Source: Gammaproteobacteria bacterium | GTDB taxonomy: Bacteria; Pseudomonadota; Gammaproteobacteria; Pseudomonadales; Pseudomonadaceae | DNA: 32,818 bases | Assembly (NCBI GenBank): GCA_018826895.1 | Contig: JAHJYA010000006.1 | Coordinates: 1-32,818, forward strand | Reading direction: 5' to 3' | Made by a program: the position numbers and the translations under genes | Shown: one piece after another, positions 26,789-32,818 of the stretch | Numbering within the stretch: the stretch's first letter is position 1 | How the letters are laid out: every line of letters starts with the position of its first letter | The notes under the pieces: generated by a model | Databases searched by the model: none | Told to the model about the DNA's origin: nothing | The model's input: the letters and a program-made list of their open reading frames with translations, nothing else

Positions 26789-28542
26789 TGGTACACCTCT
26801 CCCTGTGTGCTCTGTACGCGCAGCTCGTGGTACGAGTTCAAGCTGGCATACAGGGCGAAAAATTCATTGAGGACCGAGGCGAAGAGGAACAGATCGCCCT
26901 CACCCAGGTAGCCTTCGGGGTTGATCGTCAGTTGCGTGCGTACGCCGCGTACTGGCAGGCCGCGGTGCAAGCGGTCGACATGCTGGTGGCTGATGCTTTT
27001 CAGGCCCGCAAGCAGGCGCTTGCTGACCTTCTCGGCGTGCTGGTCGTAGTAGCGCGGCAGGTCGTAGGTCTCGAGGATCACCTTGAGTGCCTCGACGTTG
27101 GCCAGCGACAGGTAGTTCAGCGACATGTTGCTGATCAGCTTCCACAAAAAGTCGCGGTGCAGCGGCGGTGCATAGCTGGGGGTGACGGCGCTGATATTGC
27201 GGAAGGTGAGGAACTCCGGGGTGTCCTCGCAAGGTACGCAGATATCGCCAAGGCCTAGCTGGCGCGGCAGGTTCTGGTTGGTGCAGGTCAGCTCGATGGA
27301 CAGGGTCTCGTGCTGGTCGAGGTTGCGCAGGCCGAAACTCAGGTAGGTCTCCAGGCCATCACCTAGCAGCGAGGGTTGCTGGCGCACGCTGTAGTGCGGG
27401 CGGGCCAGGGGCACGTCGAAGCTGGCGTCGTGCTCGAAGGACTCGAATGGCACGTATTCCTCATAGCCCTTGCCGCCCGGTTTCCAGCCGGTGACGCGAT
27501 CTACCGAGAACACCCCGCAATGCTCGGAGTCGATTTCCGCCGGCAGAAGCAGGTACTGGTCCTGTTTGCCGTCGAGGCGAATCGGGATGGCATCGTGGGC
27601 GAACAGGTTGACCACGGGTGTGCAGTACAGCCGCACGTTGTCCAGGGTCGGGCGGATGCGCTGGACGCCGGCCTTGTGGATATCGAAACGCAGCTCGATA
27701 CCACGCGCCTGCTTGAGCACGTCTTCCGGCAGACGCTTGATGATGTCCAGACCAAGCAGATCGACAAACAGGAACTTGTCCTGGAAGGCGAAGTATTCCT
27801 GCAGGTAGCGGTAGCCGCGGAACGTGTTGAGCGGGTAGGGGATAAGCGCCTGGTCTTCGGCAAAACCCACGGGCTGCACGTTGCTGGCCGGCAGTTGTAA
27901 GGGCGCCAGTGGGCGATCATCAGCGCCCTGCAGTGGCTTGCCTGCAGCATCCAGCAGCACCAGTTGAATACCGCCCAGGTGACGCAGCAGGCTCAGGTAG
28001 AGCAATTGGCTGATATAGCGCTCGCCAGACAGGTGCAGGCGCAACTGCTTGAGGTCGAGATCACCCAGGTGGCCATCGGCGCTCATCGCCATGCGCAGGC
28101 TGAGCAGCGCACCATCACCCTTGACCGAGTAATCCAGGCCACTCAGCGCCAGCGGCAGCACCTCGGTGGCGAAGGCGGTGCGGAAGCGGCAGGTCACCCC
28201 TTGAATCGGCTTGGACTCCACCGGCGTATGGCGCGGCACCAGCAAGGCACCGCCAGGGCGCTTGAGCGGGTCGAACTGCAGCATGCTGAACGCCGGCAGA
28301 GGGCGCATATAGTTCGGCCACAGCAGGTGCATCAGCGAGTGGGTCAACTCCGGCAGCTCGTCATCGAGCTTCTGTCGCAAGCGCCCGGTGAGAAAGGCGA
28401 AACCTTCCAGCAACCGCTCGACATCCGGGTCACGCCCAGCCTGACCGAGAAACGGCGCCAATGCCGGACTGCGCTCGGCAAAGCGCTTGCCCAGTTGGCG
28501 CAGGGCGGTGAGTTCGCTCTGGTAGTAGTGGTTAAAAGACAT
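26752..28542 (-). CDS. tssF: T6SS baseplate protein TssF
   Basis: A 596-residue protein beginning with the canonical TssF start (MSFNHYYQSELTALRQLGKRF, DPDVERLLEGFAFLTGRLRQKLDDELPEL, LMHLLWPNYMRP). Later features LFVDLLGLD, HYSVRQQPSL and the RGLPVRGV-QLTINPEGYLGEGDLFLF end are typical. It makes up the bulk of the baseplate wedge. It follows the small lipoprotein gene by 27 bases; the SD is weak (AGGGA, 13 bases away), so translation may be partly coupled. In P. aeruginosa HSI-II tssF follows tssE directly, whereas here five ORFs separate them. Confidence 0.96.
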   Translation of the reverse strand: MSFNHYYQSELTALRQLGKRFAERSPALAPFLGQAGRDPDVERLLEGFAFLTGRLRQKLDDELPELTHSLMHLLWPNYMRPLPAFSMLQFDPLKRPGGALLVPRHTPVESKPIQGVTCRFRTAFATEVLPLALSGLDYSVKGDGALLSLRMAMSADGHLGDLDLKQLRLHLSGERYISQLLYLSLLRHLGGIQLVLLDAAGKPLQGADDRPLAPLQLPASNVQPVGFAEDQALIPYPLNTFRGYRYLQEYFAFQDKFLFVDLLGLDIIKRLPEDVLKQARGIELRFDIHKAGVQRIRPTLDNVRLYCTPVVNLFAHDAIPIRLDGKQDQYLLLPAEIDSEHCGVFSVDRVTGWKPGGKGYEEYVPFESFEHDASFDVPLARPHYSVRQQPSLLGDGLETYLSFGLRNLDQHETLSIELTCTNQNLPRQLGLGDICVPCEDTPEFLTFRNISAVTPSYAPPLHRDFLWKLISNMSLNYLSLANVEALKVILETYDLPRYYDQHAEKVSKRLLAGLKSISHQHVDRLHRGLPVRGVRTQLTINPEGYLGEGDLFLFASVLNEFFALYASLNSYHELRVQSTQGEVYQWTPRMGLQPLL

Positions 28543-28569
28543 ACTGTTTGCTCATCCCTAGGCTTAACG

Positions 28570-28956
28570 TCACGGACACAAGGCTGTATCGCGAATCTTC
28601 CATATGGCAGGTGTATGGCCTTTGCGCTCGACCGAGGAGCGCGTCAGCTGCGCAAGGAAACGCTCCTTATCAAGCACAACCGATTTCCCTTGCGCGGTGA
28701 TATCCAGACTGTAGGTATCCGGAATGCCCTCCTCAGGCCTTTCACTGAAAGTGATGTAGGAAAGCACCTCAACGGATTCGCCCGTTGCCAGGCTCTGGCT
28801 GTGCGTGAACGATTCCTTGCCATTGGAATACTCGCGAACGAATATTTCGACGGGGTAACTACATACATTCTCGAAATTGGCAATAAGTACCGTTTTCGGC
28901 TGCGCGCTGCAGCCAACAGCGAGGAACGAGTAGAGTAAAAGGAAGCGCTTAAACAT
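28570..28956 (-). CDS. Small lipoprotein, possible immunity protein
   Basis: A 128-residue protein with a basic start, hydrophobic core and lipobox AVGC (Cys16), giving a mature envelope lipoprotein that begins SAQPKTVLIANFENVCSYP. The mature part looks all-beta and has two further cysteines (VCSYP and the C-terminal LCP) that could form a disulphide. GGAAGG lies just before the ATG. It is the last gene of the inserted cassette before tssF and is less GC-rich than the core genes. It may protect against the adjacent hydrolase effector, as periplasmic lipoproteins do for lipase effectors, or be a structural accessory. No family was recognised. Confidence 0.65.
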   Translation of the reverse strand: MFKRFLLLYSFLAVGCSAQPKTVLIANFENVCSYPVEIFVREYSNGKESFTHSQSLATGESVEVLSYITFSERPEEGIPDTYSLDITAQGKSVVLDKERFLAQLTRSSVERKGHTPAIWKIRDTALCP

Positions 28957-28983
28957 CCGCCTTCCCTCGCTGTATGGTTATTG

Positions 28984-29127
28984 CTAGTGCGCATAGATGC
29001 ATAAGATATTATTAATACAGTGAATGGTTGGGAGTAGGAAAAGATTGGTGTTGCAGCAGTCTTCCGATAAGTTGTGGTCTGCCAAATAATATTTATGCTC
29101 GGCCTGGGGGAAGACTGAGGCGCTCAT
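28984..29127 (-). CDS. Possible 47-residue ORF coupled to the membrane-protein gene
   Basis: The last A of the preceding TAA stop begins an ATG (TAATG) with GAGGAG 8 bases before it, and the frame runs 47 codons to TAG. The translation starts MSASVFPQAEHKYYL and contains four cysteines (DCC, HCI, LCI). The second half resembles untranslated AT-rich sequence, so this may be a truncated remnant of a longer gene rather than a living one. Without it the 170 bases between the membrane-protein and lipoprotein genes hold nothing I can name. Confidence 0.3.
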   Translation of the reverse strand: MSASVFPQAEHKYYLADHNLSEDCCNTNLFLLPTIHCINNILCIYAH

Positions 29128-29444
29128 TAAAATATCTCCTCAAAAACCCATCCATTAAATCTATAGAGCGCAGCAAAAGTTACTATTGAGAATGCAAATA
29201 TATTAACCGTGTGACTATATCTCTTGGTTTTAATGAGCTGGATGGCGTCGTACATAAATAAAATCGTGCCTCCTACAATCAAAGGCACATAAACAACGAG
29301 GCTAACCATGAATAACCAATAAAATAAGTTGCCATGGATTTGATAGCCTAATATCCAAAAATTAATGGGCCAGTTGCTATCCGGTGAGCAGAATGTCACC
29401 AGCAACATAATTACTGAAAACAGCAGTACCACATAACGGCACAT
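29127..29444 (-). CDS. Small multi-pass membrane protein, probable immunity candidate
   Basis: A 105-residue protein with three likely membrane segments (about residues 4-18, 39-65 and 80-97) and a basic loop KTKRYSH between the last two. The ATG at 29444 is chosen because it follows the effector stop (TAA-C-ATG) and has AAAGGG 10 bases upstream; in-frame ATGs at 29465 and 29516 would overlap the effector by up to 71 bases. AT-rich, like the hydrolase gene before it. Its place right after a putative effector suggests an immunity role in the inner membrane, but no family was recognised. Confidence 0.65.
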   Translation of the reverse strand: MCRYVVLLFSVIMLLVTFCSPDSNWPINFWILGYQIHGNLFYWLFMVSLVVYVPLIVGGTILFMYDAIQLIKTKRYSHTVNIFAFSIVTFAALYRFNGWVFEEIF

Positions 29445-29445
29445 G

Positions 29446-30351
29446 TTATCGAAGCCCTTTGGCATATAGCTCTCTTGCCAGCTGGCGGCGTCGTGCTCTA
29501 CCTGCTTCACTATCACCGGAATAGTAGAAGTGGCCGCTACCCTCTAGCATTTGTCGACCCAAGATTGCAGAAGAATCAACAATTTCTTTGTCGGTCATGC
29601 CCGCGTATATCGGATCTCCTTGCGTAGATAAATCTATTATGTGCGTATTAGCGATATTGGGATGCTGGATTGCTGCGTTTCTGAGACTCGCGTTAATAGG
29701 CGCACCTATCAAAACCAAGTTATTAATTATGATGTCTTTCCTAGCATGAAATAGCGCTGTGCGCGCAGCAATAACTCCACCCCAAGAATAGCCGATAATA
29801 TTGAGTTGCCCTGCAGTAGGAATAGGCTCGGTAACGCCTATCTTTGAAAGAGAAAAGTCAGTCTCTTTGATTTCCGATATATCACGACTGATTTTTGCTA
29901 GGAATACACCCTTTGGAGGTTCGCAGACAACCTCATCATATTTTCTTACTGTGATCGTCCCGAATAGATATTTTTTCTCAACATACTCTTCACTGTACTC
30001 GCACTCGGCAGGTTCCCCGTATTGAAAAACTACAGGATCAGTTTCGTCTTGATTATAGAGAACCACAGCCGATGCATCGCCCAGCATCCCAACGAGGTCC
30101 GGCATATACCGATTTGGCCCCTCGCTATAAGCTGCATAGTTGCCATGAACCGGATTACCTATTCCCGCTTCAGCTAAAGCCCTCACCATGTCTTCGTTAT
30201 AAGCACCGGCCATACCGGCACCGCCCAAAAAAATAGTGAGCCCGCGGTCAAGCGTAATCGCTTTCGGCGTTTTGTCTTGGATCGGTGTGCTCTGTTCCGT
30301 CGCTACCTTCTTGTAGACCCGTCCGCCTACCTTGATAACATCAGCCCCCAT
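29446..30351 (-). CDS. Alpha/beta-hydrolase (lipase-like) T6SS effector candidate
   Basis: A 301-residue cytoplasmic-type protein without signal peptide. The nucleophile elbow GYSWGG gives Ser189 in a GxSxG motif after the strand LNIIG; VLIGAP is the following strand. Plausible triad partners are Asp246 (STQGDPIY) or Asp240 and His274 (GSGHFYYSG). An early FLGGAGMAGAYN (41-52) could supply the oxyanion region. It is encoded 2 bases after a PAAR gene, which points to delivery on that spike tip. The substrate could be a phospholipid, as for the Tle families, but it is shorter than most of them and does not clearly match any, so the fold is well supported and the effector role inferred. AT-rich. 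Confidence 0.75.
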   Translation of the reverse strand: MGADVIKVGGRVYKKVATEQSTPIQDKTPKAITLDRGLTIFLGGAGMAGAYNEDMVRALAEAGIGNPVHGNYAAYSEGPNRYMPDLVGMLGDASAVVLYNQDETDPVVFQYGEPAECEYSEEYVEKKYLFGTITVRKYDEVVCEPPKGVFLAKISRDISEIKETDFSLSKIGVTEPIPTAGQLNIIGYSWGGVIAARTALFHARKDIIINNLVLIGAPINASLRNAAIQHPNIANTHIIDLSTQGDPIYAGMTDKEIVDSSAILGRQMLEGSGHFYYSGDSEAGRARRRQLARELYAKGLR

Positions 30352-30353
30352 GG

Positions 30354-30863
30354 TTATACATCCTCAGCACTGATGTAGATCTCAATCGGCTCTTCTTGGT
30401 CATGCCGACCAAGACGATGCGTTAACCCTTGACTGTTGGTGACCCCTGTTTCTTGCCGGCCATCTGCTCTGAGCAAAATATAGTGGCGACTTGCAATAGG
30501 GCTCCCTGCTTCATCAGTCAGGATGAACTGCTGATCAAAGCCTGTGGCTAGCAGTGGTATTGGCGGCACAAATGTTGCCGGCGTATGCGTGTTCCCAATA
30601 ATCACCGTCCCCGACCCACCAATCACCGCATTGCCATGGCTACCCACAGTGCCAATGGTGGTCGCGGGTTTGCCGTTGATCAGCACATTGGGGATGACCG
30701 CGCTGGCCAGGCTGCTGCCGCAACTGGTGGGGTCGCCTTGGCGGGCGGCTGGCAGGTTGTCGAACAGCACGTCGGGCGAGCCGGCGCTGATCGGATTGTT
30801 GCCGTGGCCGGGGACCGGGCAGTCGGTGGGGTCGCTAACGCGGGCGGCGGGTTTACCGGACAT
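30354..30863 (-). CDS. PAAR spike-tip protein with C-terminal transthyretin-like extension
   Basis: A 169-residue protein. Residues 1-100 are a PAAR domain (GKPAARVSDPTDCP, GSPDVLFDNLPAARQGD, SAVIPNVLINGKPATTIG, GGSGTVIIGN), which sharpens the VgrG spike. Residues ~108-169 (FILTDEAGSPIASRHYILL, GVTNSQGLTHRL) resemble the transthyretin-like extension found on VgrG/PAAR proteins that bind effectors. AAGGAG precedes the ATG, 10 bases after tssE. The PAAR part is GC-rich while the extension and the hydrolase gene behind it are more AT-rich, suggesting that the extension travels with its effector. Confidence 0.92.
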   Translation of the reverse strand: MSGKPAARVSDPTDCPVPGHGNNPISAGSPDVLFDNLPAARQGDPTSCGSSLASAVIPNVLINGKPATTIGTVGSHGNAVIGGSGTVIIGNTHTPATFVPPIPLLATGFDQQFILTDEAGSPIASRHYILLRADGRQETGVTNSQGLTHRLGRHDQEEPIEIYISAEDV

Positions 30864-30873
30864 GGGGCTCTCC

Positions 30874-31278
30874 TTAATTGACCTTGACCTGTCCGCTGCC
30901 GTCCAGGCTCGCGGAGAAACTCACTTGGCGTTTAAAGCCGTCCACTTCCAGCAGGCCTTCGATGGCGAAGGCCAGGTTGAGTGGGTTGTTTTCGCGGGGC
31001 AGGGAAATCACCCGCACGTCGCTTAAACGCGGTTCGTACGCTTCGATAAAGCGTTCGATGGCGAGACGCGCCTGCTGCAACGAGTCGTGCAGTGACAGGC
31101 GCATATCGTTCAAATCGGGCAACCCGTAGTCGGGCAGCGTTTGCACGCTGCCCGCTCGGGTGCTGAGCATTTTTGCCAGGTGGGTCGCCACGGAGGCCAT
31201 GGCGGCAACTTCGCGGCTCCAGCCAGCGCGCTGGCTGGCTTCGCCGCCGAGGCGCTCGAATAGGCTTCCGTAGCTCAC
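30874..31278 (-). CDS. tssE: T6SS baseplate protein TssE (gp25-like)
   Basis: A 134-residue gp25-like protein that starts sheath polymerisation at the baseplate. Family features are SLFERLGG at the N-terminus, the DYGLPDLND stretch (61-64 on, after VQTLP), IEAYEPRLSDVRV with its conserved Glu-Pro-Arg, and a beta-rich end FAIEGLLEVDGFKRQVSFSASLDGSGQVKVN-type tail. It starts 6 bases after tssC. Equivalent to HsiF2 of HSI-II. Intact. Confidence 0.96.
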   Translation of the reverse strand: MSYGSLFERLGGEASQRAGWSREVAAMASVATHLAKMLSTRAGSVQTLPDYGLPDLNDMRLSLHDSLQQARLAIERFIEAYEPRLSDVRVISLPRENNPLNLAFAIEGLLEVDGFKRQVSFSASLDGSGQVKVN

Positions 31279-31284
31279 CGGTTG

Positions 31285-32760
31285 TTACTCCTTGTCCAGC
31301 TTGCCAACCAAGGACAGGGTGAAATCGGCACCCATGTACTTGAAGTGCGGGCGCACGTTGAGGCTGACGCGGTACCAGCCCGGCTCACCATCAACATCAC
31401 TGACGATCACCTGAGCGGCGCGCAGCGGGCGACGGCTGCGTACTTCGGAGCTTGGGTTTTCCTGGTCGGCGACGAACTGGCGGATCCACTTGTTGAGTTC
31501 CAGTTCGAGGTCGGTGCGCTCTTTCCAGGCGCCGATCTGCTCGCGCTGCAGCACTTTCAGGTAGTGGGCCAGGCGGTTGATGATGAACATGTACGGCAGC
31601 TGGGTGCCGAGCTTGTAGTTCAGTTCGGCGGTCTTGCCTTCTTCGCTGATGCCGAAGAATTTCGGCTTTTGCGTCGAGTTGGCGGAGAAGAACGCGGCGT
31701 TGTCGCTGCCTTTGCGCATGGTCAGGGCGATAAAGCCTTCTTCGGCCAGTTCGTATTCACGACGGTCGGAGACCAGCACTTCGGTCGGGATCTTGGTTTC
31801 GATCTCGCCCATGCTTTCGAAGTGGTGCAGTGGCAGGTCTTCTACCGCGCCGCCGCTCTGCGGGCCGATGATGTTCGGGCACCAGCGGAACTTGGCGAAG
31901 CTGTCGGTCAGACGGCTGGCGAAGGTGTAGGCGGTGTTGCCCCACAGGTAGTGCTCGTGGCTGTTGGCAACGTTCTCTTTGTAGACGAAGGTCTTCACCG
32001 GGTTGTCTTCCGGGTCGTACGGGTTGCGCAGGAGGAAGCGCGGTACGGTCAGGCCGACGTAGCGGGCATCTTCCTGCTCGCGGAAGCTCTGCCATTTGGC
32101 GAATTGCGGGCCTTCGAAGTGATCCTTCAGGTCCTTCAGGTCCGGCAGGCCGGTGAAGCTTTCCAGGCCGAAGAATTTCGGGCCGGCAGCGGCGATAAAG
32201 GGCGCGTGGGACATGCTGGCGACACTGGCAACGTATTGCAGGGTCTTGACGTCCGGAGCGCTCGGGTCGAAGAAGTAGTTGGCGATCAGCGCGCCGACCG
32301 GCTGGCCACCGAACTGGCCGTATTCGGCGGTGTAGATGTGTTTGTACAGGCCGGACTGGGTGATTTCCGGGCTGTCTTCGAAGTCATCGAGCAGATCCTG
32401 CTTGGAGGCGTTGATGATCTCCAGCTTGATGTTTTCGCGGAAGTTGGTGCGGTCCACCAGCAGCTTGAGGCCGCGCCAGGATGATTCCAGGGCCTGGAAT
32501 TCGGCGTTGTGGAGGATTTCGTCCATCTGGCGGCTGAGCTTGGCGTCGATCTCCGCGATCATGCGGTCGACCATGGCCTTTTTTACCGGCTCATTTTCGT
32601 TCTGCGGCTTCAGCAACTCTTCGATGAAGGCCGACACGCCGCGCTTGGCGATGTCATAGGCTTCGTCGTCTGGAGTCAGTTTGGTCTCGGCAATGATGCG
32701 GTCGAGAATGCCGAGGTCGGCGGCGCTGCGACCGCTTTCTACTGCTGCACTAGTGCTCAT
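31285..32760 (-). CDS. tssC: T6SS sheath protein TssC (VipB)
   Basis: A 491-residue large sheath subunit. Typical patterns are LLVDRTNFRENIKLEIINASKQ-type stretch after SSWRGLK, then EYGQFGGQPVGALIANYFF, MSHAPFIAAAGPKFFGLESF, WQSFREQEDARYVGLTVPRFLLR, YLWGNTAYTFASRL and the C-terminal LNVRPHFKYMGADFTLSLVGKL. It polymerises with TssB into the contractile sheath that ClpV later takes apart. AAGGAAG lies just before the ATG, 24 bases after tssB. Intact and conserved. Confidence 0.97.
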   Translation of the reverse strand: MSTSAAVESGRSAADLGILDRIIAETKLTPDDEAYDIAKRGVSAFIEELLKPQNENEPVKKAMVDRMIAEIDAKLSRQMDEILHNAEFQALESSWRGLKLLVDRTNFRENIKLEIINASKQDLLDDFEDSPEITQSGLYKHIYTAEYGQFGGQPVGALIANYFFDPSAPDVKTLQYVASVASMSHAPFIAAAGPKFFGLESFTGLPDLKDLKDHFEGPQFAKWQSFREQEDARYVGLTVPRFLLRNPYDPEDNPVKTFVYKENVANSHEHYLWGNTAYTFASRLTDSFAKFRWCPNIIGPQSGGAVEDLPLHHFESMGEIETKIPTEVLVSDRREYELAEEGFIALTMRKGSDNAAFFSANSTQKPKFFGISEEGKTAELNYKLGTQLPYMFIINRLAHYLKVLQREQIGAWKERTDLELELNKWIRQFVADQENPSSEVRSRRPLRAAQVIVSDVDGEPGWYRVSLNVRPHFKYMGADFTLSLVGKLDKE

Positions 32761-32784
32761 GAATTAGCTTCCTTGTTAATTGAA

Positions 32785-32818
32785 TCAGGAGTCCAGCTTG
32801 CCTTGGGCAGCCAGGCCG
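32785..32818 (-). CDS. tssB: 3' end of tssB (VipA), partial
   Basis: Only the last ten codons and stop are in the window: the minus strand reads GLAAQGKLDS and TGA. Position directly before tssC, 24 bases away, is that of the small sheath subunit in every T6SS cluster of this type. The peptide is too short to prove identity, so the call rests on gene order. The rest, and any tssA, lie beyond the right edge. Confidence 0.7.
   Translation of the reverse strand, partial: GLAAQGKLDS

Overview
The window looks like a Pseudomonas chromosome, judging from its high GC, typical Shine-Dalgarno spacing and gene content: a Pseudomonas-type adhP and purEK beside a type VI secretion system (T6SS) laid out like the P. 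aeruginosa HSI-II cluster. The species cannot be fixed from sequence alone.

Left part (1-5524), housekeeping. Two nested inverted repeats (5-214) lie downstream of adhP (minus strand). adhP is divergent from purE-purK, and a strong stem-loop with a T-run sits in the purE leader. Four small plus-strand genes follow: an exported family-3 solute-binding protein, a GlsB/YeaQ-type membrane protein, a DUF3299-type exported protein and an exported thioredoxin-fold-like protein.

Middle and right (5521-32818), one long minus-strand T6SS locus read right to left: tssB (3' end only) - tssC - tssE - [PAAR, alpha/beta hydrolase, small membrane protein, 47-codon ORF, lipoprotein] - tssF - tssG - clpV (tssH) - sfa (sigma-54 activator) - DUF805 membrane protein - 44-residue lipoprotein - fha (tagH) - tssJ - tssK - tssL - tssM - stp1 - stk1 - vgrG (tssI) - 901-residue peptidoglycan-hydrolase effector - immunity protein - decayed vgrG fragment. 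Many neighbours overlap by 1-4 bases or are a few bases apart, so translation is probably coupled. TssB/C form the sheath, TssE/F/G/K the baseplate, TssJ/L/M the envelope complex and ClpV recycles the sheath. VgrG and PAAR form the spike, and the FHA protein, kinase and phosphatase form a phosphorylation switch. tssA and hcp are not in the window.

Two effector cassettes stand out. Downstream of vgrG is a chimeric effector: an M23-like fold split by two SH3-like domains, plus a C-terminal GH19 lysozyme. It overlaps an XAC2610-like immunity gene, and base composition drops to AT-rich where the GH19 domain begins. Between tssE and tssF a PAAR protein with a C-terminal extension precedes a serine hydrolase and small membrane/lipoprotein genes, again AT-rich inside a GC-rich operon. 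The truncated vgrG copy beside the first cassette suggests past exchange at vgrG.
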